A stretch of DNA of 64,000 bases from Pseudoruegeria sp. SHC-113 (GCF_025376885.1 NZ_JAHUBR010000001.1:124001-188000); one strand, 5' to 3'. Shown: positions 27,249 through 36,446, numbered from the stretch's first letter. Notes: generated by a model from the letters alone, not told the origin. Program-made: numbers and translations.

Positions 27249-27803
27249 ATGGCCGACCGCGAGCTGGAGGAGATCGGGGCAGACAACACCCTGCTTCTCG
27301 TTGACGATGACGAACCGTTCCTGAAGCGGCTCGCCCGCGCCATGGAGAAACGCGGCTTCGCTGTCGAGACGGCTGGATCGGTGGCCGCTGGCCGCGCCTT
27401 CGCAACCGCGCGCCCCCCGGCCTATGCGGTGGTGGACCTGCGGCTTGAGGATGGCTCGGGCCTTGAGGTTGTCGAAACGCTGCGCGAGACGAGGCCAGAT
27501 TGCCGTGTTGTGGTGCTCACCGGCTATGGCGCGATTGCCACGGCGGTGGCCGCGGTGAAGATCGGCGCGATGGATTACCTTTCCAAACCAGCGGACGCCA
27601 ATGATGTGACGGCGGCGCTCTTGGCCTCGGCGGGCGATCTGCCGCCGCCGCCTGAGAACCCGATGAGCGCAGACCGCGTGCGCTGGGAGCATATCCAGCG
27701 CGTCTATGAGCTCTGCGACCGCAACGTGAGCGAGACAGCCCGTCGGCTGAACATGCACCGCCGCACGCTGCAACGCATCCTCGCCAAGCGCAGCCCGCGC
27801 TAG
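27249..27803 (+). CDS. regA: Redox response regulator RegA/PrrA
   Basis: 184 residues. Receiver domain with the acidic pair LLLVDDDEPF, phospho-acceptor Asp in AVVDLRLEDGSG, TGYGAIATAV and the Lys in DYLSKPADAND. A proline linker leads to the FIS-type helix-turn-helix NVSETARRLNMHRRTLQRIL, which is near invariant in RegA/PrrA/ActR. Partner of RegB. An earlier in-frame start would place translation inside the inverted repeat, so the ATG with GAAGGA upstream was chosen. Confidence 0.97.
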   Translation: MADRELEEIGADNTLLLVDDDEPFLKRLARAMEKRGFAVETAGSVAAGRAFATARPPAYAVVDLRLEDGSGLEVVETLRETRPDCRVVVLTGYGAIATAVAAVKIGAMDYLSKPADANDVTAALLASAGDLPPPPENPMSADRVRWEHIQRVYELCDRNVSETARRLNMHRRTLQRILAKRSPR

Positions 27804-27807
27804 GGCT

Positions 27808-28287
27808 GTGGGCCTGTTGCCGTTCCGTATGGTTTTGGCCGCAGGCGCGACCCTTGTGCTAGCCGCCTGCAACACCAGTCCCGTGCCGGACGCCTCGGCC
27901 CCTGTGTCCGGTGGGGCGTCAGGCCTTGCCTTGGCACCGGATCACCTCCAGCCCATCGGCTCCCCCCTCCGGATCGATTTCGGCCGCGCTGAAGCCGGCA
28001 CAGTCGCGGCCATCAGCCGGCTTGTCGGCGCACAGCCGCAGGCCCGGATCCCCTGCAGCAACGGTGCCGGTGCGGCGCAGCGCTGGGCAAATGGGCTGAC
28101 ACTCTATTTCCTGCGCGAAGGCCTGCACGGCTGGCGGCTTGAAGCCGGGCGCGGCGCGTCGGTGGCAACGGTGGAAGGCTTCGCACCGGGCCAGCCTGTT
28201 CCGGCGGCCACGGGGCCCTACGTGTTTGAAGGCGATGCATCGGGGCTCACGGCGATCAGTGCTGGGGAAAGCTGCCCGTTGGGGTAG
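27808..28287 (+). CDS. Small lipoprotein of unknown function
   Basis: 159 residues from a GTG four bases after the regA stop; an ATG seven codons later is the alternative. The GTG start gives a normal lipoprotein signal (GLLPFRMVLAAGATLVLAAC) with lipobox LAAC. The mature part is Ala/Gly/Pro-rich with two later cysteines (IPCSNGAG and GESCPLG). No family recognised. Probably co-transcribed with regA. Functional link to redox control is not evident from sequence. Confidence 0.65.
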   Translation: MGLLPFRMVLAAGATLVLAACNTSPVPDASAPVSGGASGLALAPDHLQPIGSPLRIDFGRAEAGTVAAISRLVGAQPQARIPCSNGAGAAQRWANGLTLYFLREGLHGWRLEAGRGASVATVEGFAPGQPVPAATGPYVFEGDASGLTAISAGESCPLG

Positions 28288-28303
28288 GTGTTATGGGATG
28301 TTT

Positions 28304-28360
28304 CGCCCGGCGGTACGCCGGGCAGCGCCGGCCCGCCCCCATGGGGCGGCGCTTTGCGCC
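28304..28360. repeat. Tandem hairpin (REP-like) element
   Basis: Three hairpins in a row: GCCCGGCG/CGCCGGGC with a GTA loop, CCGCCCC/GGGGCGG with a CAT loop, and GGCGC/GCGCC with a TTT loop. It sits between the convergent lipoprotein and acetyltransferase genes. Such GC hairpin clusters are frequent between genes of Rhodobacteraceae and could act as terminators or REP-type repeats. Confidence 0.5.
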
Positions 28361-28410
28361 ACCCCGCGGGACAGCACTGCCCTCACCGCTTTCAACGCAA
28401 TTTCAGTGCC

Positions 28411-28896
28411 TTAATCCAGATCGAAGCGCTTAAGAACCTTGTCCACCACTTGCCCATTGGCCATCTTGTAGCCCTGCCAGTGATCGTAAGTGCGAAAGCC
28501 GCGGCTCTGGTAGTAGATCAGCCCGCCTTCATTGTCGGCGCGGATGTTGGCGTTGATCCAGCCCGCGTCCATCTTCATCGAGGCCTGCCGCGTCGCGTCA
28601 AACAGCGCAGAACCGATGCCCAAGCCCGCCTGCCCGCGTTTCACGAAAGTGGCGATGTCGATGGCCTCGGGCGGCAGGTAGCCCTGCTCCCCCAGCCATT
28701 GAAACCCGATCACCGCGCCGCGCCCGTCCAGCGCCACATGCCAGGCGGAGCGCCCCGGCGCTGCCATCCAGTCTTTCAACACCTGCGCGGTGACGGGCTC
28801 CGTCAGCGCCGTGGTGCCGCCTTCAGCGATGATCTCGTTCAGGATCTCGGCCATGCCGCTGCAATCTGACGGCCCGGCCTTGCGCACCTCACCCAT
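28411..28896 (-). CDS. GNAT-family N-acetyltransferase
   Basis: 161 residues. GNAT fold: MGEVRKAGPSDCSGMAEILNEII at the start (beta1-alpha1), AVIGFQWLGEQ, and the acetyl-CoA loop KRGQAGLGIGSALFDATRQA, a Q/R-x-x-G-x-G/A variant, then YYQSRGFRTYDHW. Resembles phosphinothricin/aminoacyl acetyltransferases in general layout; the acceptor is unknown. Its start overlaps the stop of the HD-domain gene by 8 bp, so they form a two-gene unit. Confidence 0.82.
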   Translation of the reverse strand: MGEVRKAGPSDCSGMAEILNEIIAEGGTTALTEPVTAQVLKDWMAAPGRSAWHVALDGRGAVIGFQWLGEQGYLPPEAIDIATFVKRGQAGLGIGSALFDATRQASMKMDAGWINANIRADNEGGLIYYQSRGFRTYDHWQGYKMANGQVVDKVLKRFDLD

Positions 28897-29488
28897 GGCA
28901 GGCCTCCATCAGTTCCCCATGCCGCGCGGTGAATGCCGCGCGCACGTCAACCGGTGGGCGCGGCGTGATCTGCAAATCGGCTTTCAGATCCTCCGGCGGG
29001 CGGCCGAAGAACTTGTTGGCCTCGGCCTCGGAGAAGCCAGCAATCTGCGTCGCTTCGAACCACGCGCTGATCTTGTCGGCGCGTTTGATCTGCTTCTTGA
29101 CCGACACCGGGATCGCTGCCGGCAGGCCGAAGCGGATGTGGATGGCGGCGGTAAGCCTGTCGTCCAGCAGGCCGTAATCCGGGCCGACGGCGGCTTTCAC
29201 CGGGGAGATCATGTCGCCGATCACATATTCCGGCGCGTCGTGCAGCAGAGCCGCCAGCTGCCATTTCGCCGGAGCCTTGGGCTGCAGGCGGCGAAACAGC
29301 GCTTCGACCAGCAGCGAATGCTCGGCGACGGAATAGGGGTAATCGCCTTCCGTCTGCCCGTTCCAGCGCGCCACGAAGGCCAGACCATGGGCGATGTCGG
29401 CGATCTCGATGTCCACAGGCGTCGGATCCAGAAGATCGAGCCTGCGGCCCGAAAGCATGCGCTGCCAGGCGCGGGGTTGCTGGGGCAT
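28889..29488 (-). CDS. HD-domain phosphohydrolase (YfbR-like)
   Basis: 199 residues. HD superfamily metal site: His in YSVAEHSLLVEAL, the HD doublet in LAALLHDAPEYVIGD, and a distal Asp in KRADKISAWFEATQ. The E-x-x-I-G-D following HD is the pattern of YfbR/YedI-type 5'-deoxynucleotidases, so a nucleotidase role is likely but not certain. N-terminal LSGRRLDLLDPTPVDIEIADIAHGLA is typical of Rhodobacterales members. Co-directional with the acetyltransferase downstream; divergent from ahcY. Confidence 0.82.
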   Translation of the reverse strand: MPQQPRAWQRMLSGRRLDLLDPTPVDIEIADIAHGLAFVARWNGQTEGDYPYSVAEHSLLVEALFRRLQPKAPAKWQLAALLHDAPEYVIGDMISPVKAAVGPDYGLLDDRLTAAIHIRFGLPAAIPVSVKKQIKRADKISAWFEATQIAGFSEAEANKFFGRPPEDLKADLQITPRPPVDVRAAFTARHGELMEACHG

Positions 29489-29590
29489 GGCTGTTCGTAC
29501 TCACGCTTGGTCGTTGTGGAACTCTGCGCCCAAGAGACCCCGAGCGGCCATGGGGCGCAAGCCTCAGGTGGGCAGAACACAGTAGTCCGG

Positions 29591-29619
29591 TTGCCGCAGG
29601 CGGGCGTCGGTGCTATCTG
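29591..29619 (+). promoter_or_regulatory. Candidate ahcY promoter
   Basis: TTGCCG, a 17-bp spacer and TATCTG lie 36 bp before the ahcY ATG. The GAAGGAG ribosome site follows. Sigma-70-like by inspection only. Confidence 0.4.
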
Positions 29620-29654
29620 CGGCTTAAATCATGGACGCGTGAAGGAGCAGCCCG

Positions 29655-31043
29655 ATGGCCGCCGATTACATTGTGAAAGACATCTCGCTTGCCGCCTATG
29701 GCCGCAAGGAGCTTGATATTGCCGAAACCGAGATGCCGGGCCTGATGGCTCTGCGCGAGGAATATGGCGAGAGCAAACCGCTGAAAGGCGCGCGGATCGT
29801 TGGTTCGCTGCATATGACGGTCCAGACAGCCGTTTTGATCGAAACGCTGGTGGCGCTGGGCGCGGATGTGCGCTGGGCCTCGTGCAACATCTTCTCCACG
29901 CAAGATCACGCGGCAGCGGCGATTGCCGAGGCTGGTATCCCGGTCTTCGCGATCAAGGGCCAGACGCTGGAAGAGCACTGGGATTACCTCGATAAATCTT
30001 TCCTCTTCGCCGAGGGCCCGAACCTGATCCTCGACGATGGCGGCGACGCAACGCTCTACATCCTGCTCGGCGCCCGCGCCGAAGCCGGCGAAGACATCAT
30101 CGCCGTGCCGACGAGCGAGGAAGAGGCCGTGATCAAGGCCCAGATCGCCAAGCGCATGGCGGCAAGCCCCGGCTGGTTTACCAAGATGCGTGAGCAGATC
30201 GTCGGCGTGTCCGAAGAAACCACCACCGGCGTGCACCGGCTTTACGAGCTGCAGCGCGGCGGCCAGCTGCCCTTCCCGGCGATCAACGTTAACGACTCCG
30301 TCACGAAGTCGAAGTTCGACAACAAATACGGCTGCAAGGAATCGCTGGTCGACGGCATCCGCCGCGCAACCGATACGATGATGGCTGGTAAAGTGGCTGT
30401 TGTCTGTGGCTACGGCGACGTGGGCAAAGGCTCCGCCGCCTCCCTGCGCGGCGCGGGCGCGCGCGTGAAGGTGACGGAAGTCGATCCGATCTGCGCCCTG
30501 CAGGCGGCGATGGACGGCTTTGAGGTGGTGCTGCTGGAAGAGGAGGTCGAGAAGGCCGACATCTTCATCACCACCACCGGCAACAAGGACATCATCCGCA
30601 TCGAGCACATGCGCGCGATGAAGGATATGGCCATCGTCGGCAACATCGGCCACTTCGACAACGAGATTCAGGTTGCCGCGCTGAAGAACCACAAGTGGAC
30701 CAACATCAAGGAACAGGTGGACATGATCGAGATGCCCTCGGGCAACCGCATCATCCTGCTCTCCGAAGGCCGCCTGCTGAACCTCGGCAACGCCACCGGC
30801 CACCCCTCCTTCGTGATGTCGGCTTCCTTCACCAACCAGGTTCTGGCGCAGATCGAGCTCTGGACGAAGGGCGATGCCTACAAGAACGAAGTCTACGTTC
30901 TGCCCAAGCACCTGGACGAGAAAGTGGCCGCGCTGCACCTCGCAAAAGTGGGCGCGAAGCTCACTAAGCTCGATGCGGATCAGGCCTCCTATATTGGCGT
31001 GAAGCCCGAAGGCCCCTTCAAGCCCGAGCATTACCGCTACTGA
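29655..31043 (+). CDS. ahcY: Adenosylhomocysteinase
   Basis: 462 residues. Hydrolyses S-adenosylhomocysteine to adenosine and homocysteine, keeping methylation cycles running. Seen: [37 protein letters not shown] cut as HMTVQTAVL and [21 protein letters not shown], the NAD loop [18 protein letters not shown] and the C-terminal [13 protein letters not shown] signature. The extra insert near residues 125-165 fits the bacterial long form. The ATG has a good GAAGGAG site. Cytosolic tetramer by family. Followed by a hairpin element. Confidence 0.98.
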   Translation: MAADYIVKDISLAAYGRKELDIAETEMPGLMALREEYGESKPLKGARIVGSLHMTVQTAVLIETLVALGADVRWASCNIFSTQDHAAAAIAEAGIPVFAIKGQTLEEHWDYLDKSFLFAEGPNLILDDGGDATLYILLGARAEAGEDIIAVPTSEEEAVIKAQIAKRMAASPGWFTKMREQIVGVSEETTTGVHRLYELQRGGQLPFPAINVNDSVTKSKFDNKYGCKESLVDGIRRATDTMMAGKVAVVCGYGDVGKGSAASLRGAGARVKVTEVDPICALQAAMDGFEVVLLEEEVEKADIFITTTGNKDIIRIEHMRAMKDMAIVGNIGHFDNEIQVAALKNHKWTNIKEQVDMIEMPSGNRIILLSEGRLLNLGNATGHPSFVMSASFTNQVLAQIELWTKGDAYKNEVYVLPKHLDEKVAALHLAKVGAKLTKLDADQASYIGVKPEGPFKPEHYRY

Positions 31044-31053
31044 CGAAGGGGGT

Positions 31054-31083
31054 GGGGGCTCTGCCCCCCGTCCCTTGCGGGAC
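31054..31083. repeat. Double hairpin (REP-like) downstream of ahcY
   Basis: GGGGGC-TCT-GCCCCC followed by GTCCC-TTGC-GGGAC and then a C run and GAGGTATTTGG. This pattern (GC hairpins ending in an AGGTATTT-like tail) recurs after genes in Rhodobacteraceae as far as I recall. It may also terminate ahcY transcription. Confidence 0.5.
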
Positions 31084-31221
31084 TCCCCCCGAGGTATTTG
31101 GCGCGAGAGGAAGGCGCTAAAGCTGGGGGGAAATCCTGCGAGATGTTTTCCTTTTGCGCGCATGCGCTTTGGCCTTAGGCTCCTGCCACCATAACTCATA
31201 CGTGACACTGGGAGGATGCCG

Positions 31222-31563
31222 ATGGGCAAACGGGACGAACTGATCGCGCAATATGCCGATGATCTGAAGAACAAATGCGGCATGACGCCGGATATGGCGC
31301 TGCTGGAAAAGGTGACAATCGCCTGTGGTCCGGCGATCTACAACGCCGATGCCTCCACCGTTGCCGCGACGCAGGAGAGCGAGCTTGAGACGGTGAAGAA
31401 CAACTTCCTGATCAAGAAGCTTGGCCTTGCCGATGGCCCGGCGCTGATGGACGCGATCAACGCGGTGATCGAGACCTACGGCAAATCCGAGCGCAACAAG
31501 TACCGTGCCGTTGTCTACTACATGCTGGTGAAGCATTTCGGGAAGGAAGCCGTTTACGGCTGA
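31222..31563 (+). CDS. DUF2853 family protein
   Basis: 113 residues, all-helical, soluble. MGKRDELIAQYADDLKNK, the conserved CGMTPDMALLEKVT and the C-terminal KYRAVVYYMLVKHFGKEAVYG identify DUF2853, a small protein widespread in marine alphaproteobacteria with no known function. The second of two adjacent ATGs was chosen because the GGGAGG site sits directly against the first. Monocistronic, closed by a clear terminator. Confidence 0.88.
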   Translation: MGKRDELIAQYADDLKNKCGMTPDMALLEKVTIACGPAIYNADASTVAATQESELETVKNNFLIKKLGLADGPALMDAINAVIETYGKSERNKYRAVVYYMLVKHFGKEAVYG

Positions 31564-31585
31564 CCTCTGGACCGGTGCAGCGACG

Positions 31586-31617
31586 AAGCCCCGCAGGAGA
31601 TCCGGCGGGGCTTTTTG
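31586..31617 (+). terminator. Rho-independent terminator after the DUF2853 gene
   Basis: AAGCCCCGC/GCGGGGCTT stem, 10-nt loop, followed by TTTTTGTTTGTT. It lies between the DUF2853 gene and the convergent DUF1254 gene. Confidence 0.88.
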
Positions 31618-31637
31618 TTTGTTACTGTTGGGAGGGC

Positions 31638-32639
31638 CTAGCCGGCGGGTGTGACGTCCGGGAGCACGTAGCTGCGATCCAGCACGGCCTGGCCGGGGCG
31701 GTAGACGCGCATCAGGAAGTTCCAGCCTTCCGACACATCCACGCGGTTGGCTTGCGCGCCGCAGTCTGCTTCCGAGCCGTAGTAGGCGGTGAAGGTTCCA
31801 TCCTCGTTCAGCGTCACGTTGCGGTCGTTGATGATGTTGTTGTCGGACTTCATGAAGCCGTCGCTGCCGTAGACGGTGATGGACCAGAAGGCATCGTTGG
31901 GCGGCACCTCGTAGGTGGCCGTCTGGCAACCGGTCGCGCCAGCGGGGGCGGTGTAGTTGATGTAGACGGCGTCTTTCTCGGGAAACAGGCCCCAGGCCCC
32001 GGCGACGGCCAGATGGCGTGTGTCCTCGTTCACCTCGCCGCGCGGGCCCATCCAGTCGGGCTCATACTGGGTGAACTTCTGAAATTCGACCTCGTAGTCG
32101 GCACGCAAAGCCAGCATGCTTTCCACGTCCCATTGCGGATCGGGGAAGAGATCGTGGTTCGCGGCCTCGATCACGAACTGGTTCTGCATCTCGTTGACCA
32201 GCGCGACATCCGTGGGATCGCTTGGATCCATGATCTGGATGCGCTGGATAAGGGCGACGTATTTGGTGTCATCCGGTACGGCGTAGGTGCCCGGCTCATA
32301 GAAGACGGTGGGGGCGTAGTGATCATTGTCGATCACGAGGATGGAGAAGTAGCGGTCATCCGGAAATTCCGGGATCGTGATGGTGGCGCCGCCTTCGGTG
32401 TCCACCACGGCCCCGGCATAGAGCGTGTCGCGGTTCATGCGCACGACGGCCTGCGCGTCCAGCGGGGTGGGTTTGCGGATGTAGTAGAAGCGGTTCACAT
32501 CCTCGCCCGCGTTGAGCTGGAACTGATCGAAGGTCACATCCACTTCGGCGCGGATGTAGGTTTCGGGGGTTACGGTCTCCTGCGCGACGGCGGGGAGGGC
32601 GAGGGCGAAGAAGGGGGCGGCTAATATGGCGTGGCGCAT
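31638..32639 (-). CDS. Secreted DUF1254/DUF1214 domain protein
   Basis: 333 residues with a signal peptide (MRHAILAAPFFALALPAVA). The mature N-terminal half carries the DUF1254-type segment VVRMNRDTLYAGAVVDTEGG and ILVIDNDHYAPTVF; the C-terminal half has the DUF1214-type NDAFWSITVYGSDGF with NVTLNEDGTFTAYYGS and the end WNFLMRVYRPGQ. These domains always travel together and have no established activity. Monocistronic, convergent to DUF2853. Confidence 0.85.
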   Translation of the reverse strand: MRHAILAAPFFALALPAVAQETVTPETYIRAEVDVTFDQFQLNAGEDVNRFYYIRKPTPLDAQAVVRMNRDTLYAGAVVDTEGGATITIPEFPDDRYFSILVIDNDHYAPTVFYEPGTYAVPDDTKYVALIQRIQIMDPSDPTDVALVNEMQNQFVIEAANHDLFPDPQWDVESMLALRADYEVEFQKFTQYEPDWMGPRGEVNEDTRHLAVAGAWGLFPEKDAVYINYTAPAGATGCQTATYEVPPNDAFWSITVYGSDGFMKSDNNIINDRNVTLNEDGTFTAYYGSEADCGAQANRVDVSEGWNFLMRVYRPGQAVLDRSYVLPDVTPAG

Positions 32640-32712
32640 GGGAACGTCCTTTTACGGGTCAATGAACTGGCAAAATAGCTAGAGCGCCTGTGGTGCCATG
32701 GCAAACGGGCGG

Positions 32713-33009
32713 TTAGTTGAGGCGTTCCACCATCTTGTAGGTGAAAGCCCCGGCATCCGCCGGAAGGGGCAGCCCGGCGGGCGTGCGCAGCACGCTGAGC
32801 GTGGCGGGCTGGCCCTCCACATGGGTGTAGCCCGCGATCGGATCATAGAAATACGCGCCGTTCACGATCAGGCAGCGCATGGGCGCGACACCGGTGCAGG
32901 GCTGGGTGTCGGCGGCGATGTTGAAGGTCAGCAGCTCGCCTTGGGCCGGCGTGCTGCTCTCGCACGCGGCGAGGGCAGCCAGAGCGGCGAGGATGATCGC
33001 GCCGCGCAT
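32713..33009 (-). CDS. DUF4377-type lipoprotein
   Basis: 98 residues. Lipoprotein signal MRGAIILAALAALAAC with lipobox LAAC. The mature part PCTGVAPMRCLIVNG, YDPIAGYTHVEGQ and TLSVLRTP matches the DUF4377 consensus (C-TGVAPM-CL, I-G-GY, L-V). DUF4377 domains often occur beside META/HslJ domains in outer-membrane proteins; function unknown. 3 bp downstream of the DUF1761 gene, same strand, so probably co-transcribed. Confidence 0.78.
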   Translation of the reverse strand: MRGAIILAALAALAACESSTPAQGELLTFNIAADTQPCTGVAPMRCLIVNGAYFYDPIAGYTHVEGQPATLSVLRTPAGLPLPADAGAFTYKMVERLN

Positions 33010-33012
33010 GGA

Positions 33013-33408
33013 TCAGAACAGCCCGAGCACGGCACCGATCACGGTGCAGCCGATGGTGGCATAGCCGCCGTCGATCACGATCAGCTGGCGCGGGCGGCCA
33101 GCAAACGTGTAATTCGTTGCAATCCACGGCGTGGCGATGAAGAGGCCCAGCCCGAGGCCCGCCACAAGGCCCTTGCCGAGCCCGTCGATCCCGCCCAGCG
33201 CGAAGACGTGGCGCATCATGCCGGCGACGATGATCAGGCAGACGAGGCTGGTGATATAAGGGATCGGATCCTTGGAATTCTTGGGCCGGCCATCTTCGCC
33301 GCGCTCAACGCCGGCGGCTGTCATCCACGGCTCGGCCAGCCGCATGTACCAGACGGCTCCGAAGCCATAGGCGGCCAGTGCCGCGACGATCACGCTCAGA
33401 AATCCCAT
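33013..33408 (-). CDS. DUF1761 family membrane protein
   Basis: 131 residues with four hydrophobic segments. FGAVWYMRLAEPWMTAAG after the first helix and GLGLGLFIATPWIATNYTFAGRP are characteristic of DUF1761, an integral-membrane family of unknown function. An RBS-like GGGAGACA precedes the ATG. Pairs with the DUF4377 lipoprotein downstream. Confidence 0.83.
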   Translation of the reverse strand: MGFLSVIVAALAAYGFGAVWYMRLAEPWMTAAGVERGEDGRPKNSKDPIPYITSLVCLIIVAGMMRHVFALGGIDGLGKGLVAGLGLGLFIATPWIATNYTFAGRPRQLIVIDGGYATIGCTVIGAVLGLF

Positions 33409-33532
33409 CGCATGTCTCCCTGATGAATACGATGGGGTAACTATGCCCGCGCTTCCGGGCCGCGCCTAGACGTTTTTTGCCAAGTCTTTCGGTGGCGCGC
33501 TCAGGCTGATTGGGGGCGAAACAGGCTCTGAG

Positions 33533-33952
33533 TCAGCCCGAAACACCACCCATTTCGCAGATCAGCGCCCATTCGGCATCGGCCACGGGTTGCACCGAGA
33601 GGCGGGTGTTGTTCACCAGTACCATTTCGGCGAGGCGTGGCTCGGCCTTGCACATATCCAGCGTCACCGGCTTGGGCATTGGCGCGACGGCCTTGATGTC
33701 CACGCATTCCCAACGCGGATCATCGGTGCTGCTGTCGGGGTGGACCTCGGCGCAGACCTCGACGATGCCGACGATCTTCTTGTCCTTCTGGGAGAGGTAG
33801 AAAAAGCCGAGATCCCCGAGCTTCATCTGCCGCATCATGTTGCGCGCCTGATAGTTGCGCACGCCGTCCCATTCCTCGCCGGCCTCACCCTTGGCGACCT
33901 GCTGCTCCCAGCTCCAGGTGGAGGCTTCGGATTTGAACAGCCAATATGCCAT
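33533..33952 (-). CDS. EVE-domain protein
   Basis: 139 residues. Single EVE (PUA-like) domain: MAYWLFKSEASTWSWEQ, GVRNYQARNMMRQMKLGDLGFFYLS and VNNTRLSVQPV. EVE domains bind modified bases in DNA or RNA and this free-standing type is near-universal in proteobacteria. The ATG overlaps the yciI stop by one base. Part of the tsaD-gpsA-yciI-EVE run conserved in Rhodobacteraceae, so an RNA-modification context (t6A via TsaD) is plausible but unproven. Confidence 0.9.
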   Translation of the reverse strand: MAYWLFKSEASTWSWEQQVAKGEAGEEWDGVRNYQARNMMRQMKLGDLGFFYLSQKDKKIVGIVEVCAEVHPDSSTDDPRWECVDIKAVAPMPKPVTLDMCKAEPRLAEMVLVNNTRLSVQPVADAEWALICEMGGVSG

Positions 33953-34224
33953 CAGCCGATCACCCGGTTCCACGGGATCAGCTCGACCGAGGCGAAGAGC
34001 CCGGCCTTGCCATAGGGATCGCCCGCCGCGAAGGCCTCGGCCTCGGCCATGTCGGCCACCTCAAGGATGATCAGCGAGCCGCACATCGCGCCCTCGGCGT
34101 CCAGCAGCGGGCCGGCCTGTTCCACGGCGGGCGTGGCTTTCAGATAGGCCACGTGATCGGGCCGGTTTTCCATACGGATCGCAAGCGCGCCGGGTTTGTC
34201 TTTCGCAATCAGGGCGACTTTCAT
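33952..34224 (-). CDS. YciI-like protein
   Basis: 90 residues. Ferredoxin-like YciI fold: MKVALIAKDKPGALAIRMENRPDHVAYL at the start (cut here to MKVALIAKDKPG and RPDHVAYL), LILEVADMAEAEAFAAGDPYGKAGLF with the conserved DPY, and ELIPWNRVIG at the end. The His/Asp pair (RPDH, GDPY) forms the putative active site in the family; no defined reaction. 5 bp after gpsA, 1-bp overlap with the EVE gene. Confidence 0.9.
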   Translation of the reverse strand: MKVALIAKDKPGALAIRMENRPDHVAYLKATPAVEQAGPLLDAEGAMCGSLIILEVADMAEAEAFAAGDPYGKAGLFASVELIPWNRVIG

Positions 34225-34229
34225 AGGCT

Positions 34230-35192
34230 CTATTCCTCCTTGAGCGGGCGGGAGAGCAGTGCATCCACGGCCTCCCGGATTGTCAGTTTCTGTTCCAGCA
34301 CGGCAGCGACGACGCTGGTGATGGGCATCTCGGCCCCGGCTTCGCGCGCCAGCCGGGCCACGGCGCGGGCGGTGGCGGCGCCTTCGACCGTCTTGCCCGC
34401 ATCAAAGCTTTCCCCGCGCCCCAAGGCCAGCCCGAAAGAGAAGTTGCGGCTCTTCTCCGAGGTGCAGGTGAGGGCGAGATCGCCAAAACCTGAAAGCCCG
34501 GCGAGCGTTTCGGGGCGCGCGCCAAGTTGCTGCGAGAGCCTCTGCATCTCGGCAAAGCCGCGCGTCATCACGGCGGCGCGGGCGCTTTCGCCGAGGCCCG
34601 CACCGATGGTGACACCGCAGGCAATTGCGATGACATTCTTCAGCGCGCCGCCAAGTTCCGCGCCGGTGGTGTCGGTGGTGCGGTAGAGGCGCAGCGTGTC
34701 GGTGGAGAGCGCGGCTTGCAGGCGCTGGGCTTCGGCCTCGTTCCCGCAGGCCAGCGTGAGCGCCGTGGGAAGACCACGGGCGATGTCGATCGCGAAGCTG
34801 GGGCCGGTGAGCACGGCGGGCGTGGCGGTAGGGCAGGCGGCGGCGATGGTGGCCGTTGGGCCAAAACCGCTTTGCAAGTCCACGCCTTTGCAGCAGGCGA
34901 CGATGGGTTTGCCAGCGAGCCGCGCGCCATGTTCGGCAAGGAAGGCCGCGATCTGTTGCATGGGCACGGCGAGCAGGGCGATACCGGCCTCGATAGAGGC
35001 GATTTCTGCTGTAACAGTGACGTTTTGAGGAAGCGACACACCCGCCAGCCGCCGCGCATTTTCGCGCGTGGCCTGCATCTGCGCGGCGTGCTTCGCATCC
35101 CGCGCCCAGAGCGTGACCGGGGTGCCGCCACGGGCGATTGTGATGGCGAGGGCGGTGCCGAAGGCCCCGGCGCCCAGAACGGCGATACTCAT
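34230..35192 (-). CDS. gpsA: Glycerol-3-phosphate dehydrogenase [NAD(P)+]
   Basis: 320 residues. N-terminal Rossmann motif [28 protein letters not shown], catalytic Lys in [15 protein letters not shown], and [22 protein letters not shown]. Reduces dihydroxyacetone phosphate to sn-glycerol-3-phosphate for phospholipids. Start overlaps the tsaD stop by 4 bp. Soluble, with a length normal for bacterial GpsA. Confidence 0.96.
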   Translation of the reverse strand: MSIAVLGAGAFGTALAITIARGGTPVTLWARDAKHAAQMQATRENARRLAGVSLPQNVTVTAEIASIEAGIALLAVPMQQIAAFLAEHGARLAGKPIVACCKGVDLQSGFGPTATIAAACPTATPAVLTGPSFAIDIARGLPTALTLACGNEAEAQRLQAALSTDTLRLYRTTDTTGAELGGALKNVIAIACGVTIGAGLGESARAAVMTRGFAEMQRLSQQLGARPETLAGLSGFGDLALTCTSEKSRNFSFGLALGRGESFDAGKTVEGAATARAVARLAREAGAEMPITSVVAAVLEQKLTIREAVDALLSRPLKEE

Positions 35193-36286
35193 GCTTTCGC
35201 GCCTTTCTTGCCCGATCCCAAAAGGGCGGGGCTGCGGTTGTCCAAGGGCCAGCGCGGGCGGGCGGCGAGTGCCATATCGTCAGCCGCGCCACTGGCAAAG
35301 CGCTCAATCCCGGCCCAGGCGATCATCGCGGCGTTGTCGGTGCAGAGCTTCAGGGGCGGCGCAAGGAAGCGCACGCCTTGGCTTTCACACAGCGCCTCCA
35401 GAGCGCTGCGGATGGCCGCGTTTGCGGAGACGCCACCGGCGACGGCGAAGGTTGGCGTGGCGGGGGCCTCGGCCAGATAGGTTTCGAGCGCCCGGCGGCT
35501 CTTCTCGGTGAGCACGTCGCACACGGCGGCCTGAAAACTGGCACAAAGATCGGCGCGGTCCTGCCGGGTGAGGCCGCCTTTTTCGGCCACCACGCCATCG
35601 CGGGCGCGCAGTACGGCGGTTTTCAGGCCGGAGAAGCTCATGTCGCAACCGGGGCGATCCAGCAGCGGGCGGGGCAGGGAAAAGGTTCTATCATTGCCGG
35701 ACTTGGCCTCTGCCTCCACATGAGGCCCGCCGGGTTGGGGCAGGCCGATCAGCCGTGCGACCTTGTCGAAAGCCTCGCCGGGCGCATCATCGATCGTTCC
35801 GCCAAGGCGGGTGTAACTTTCAGGGCCGGAGGCAATGAGGAACTGGCAATGCCCGCCAGACACAAGCAGCATCAGGTAGGGAAAGGCCACGCCATCAGTG
35901 AGCCGGGGTGTCAGCGCATGGCCGGCGAGGTGGTTCACCCCGACCAGCGGCAACCCGGCACCGGCGGCGATCCCCTTGGCGCACATCACGCCCGAAAGCA
36001 CGCCGCCGATCAGGCCGGGGCCCGCCGTCACCGCGATCCCGTCCAGATCGGAAAGGTCAAGGCCCGAGGCCGTGAGCGCCTCTTCCACGCAGATGTCGAG
36101 CTTCTCGGCATGGGCGCGGGCAGCGATTTCAGGCACGACGCCCCCGAAGGCCGCGTGCAATTCGGCCTGCCCGGCAACGACATTGGCGAGGATTTCGGCA
36201 CGGCCATCTGGCCCCCGGCGCACAATGGCGGCGGCGGTATCGTCGCAGCTGCTTTCAATGCCGAGGAAGGTGAGCGCTTTGGTCAT
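35189..36286 (-). CDS. tsaD: tRNA threonylcarbamoyladenosine synthase TsaD
   Basis: 365 residues. ASKHA-fold enzyme: [16 protein letters not shown] at the start, metal-binding His pair in [42 protein letters not shown] and a late Asp in [12 protein letters not shown]. Transfers threonylcarbamoyl to A37 of ANN tRNAs with TsaB and TsaE. First gene of tsaD-gpsA-yciI-EVE. Divergent from hemD. Confidence 0.97.
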   Translation of the reverse strand: MTKALTFLGIESSCDDTAAAIVRRGPDGRAEILANVVAGQAELHAAFGGVVPEIAARAHAEKLDICVEEALTASGLDLSDLDGIAVTAGPGLIGGVLSGVMCAKGIAAGAGLPLVGVNHLAGHALTPRLTDGVAFPYLMLLVSGGHCQFLIASGPESYTRLGGTIDDAPGEAFDKVARLIGLPQPGGPHVEAEAKSGNDRTFSLPRPLLDRPGCDMSFSGLKTAVLRARDGVVAEKGGLTRQDRADLCASFQAAVCDVLTEKSRRALETYLAEAPATPTFAVAGGVSANAAIRSALEALCESQGVRFLAPPLKLCTDNAAMIAWAGIERFASGAADDMALAARPRWPLDNRSPALLGSGKKGAKA

Positions 36287-36446
36287 CCGTTTCGTGCCGG
36301 TTGCCGGTTGGGTCTTCGGCAGGTAACACTTGGCAGGCTTTCATACAATGCCGCAGGCGAGGCCCCGTTTCGTGACGTGCCCCCCAAGTGACCAGATCCC
36401 AGAGGCAAACCCGGCCTGGACCGATAAGCGGCCCGAAATACAGCCG

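Noticed and set aside
29489-29654. SAH riboswitch upstream of ahcY
   Set aside because: The region has short GC pairs and a CGCAAGCCTCAGG segment, but the conserved core (GAGG-GCGCTGC and its partners) is not present.
29613-31283. 556-codon open frame antisense to ahcY
   Set aside because: Shadow of the conserved ahcY frame; composition (His/Gln/Arg/Asp-rich) is typical of such shadows.
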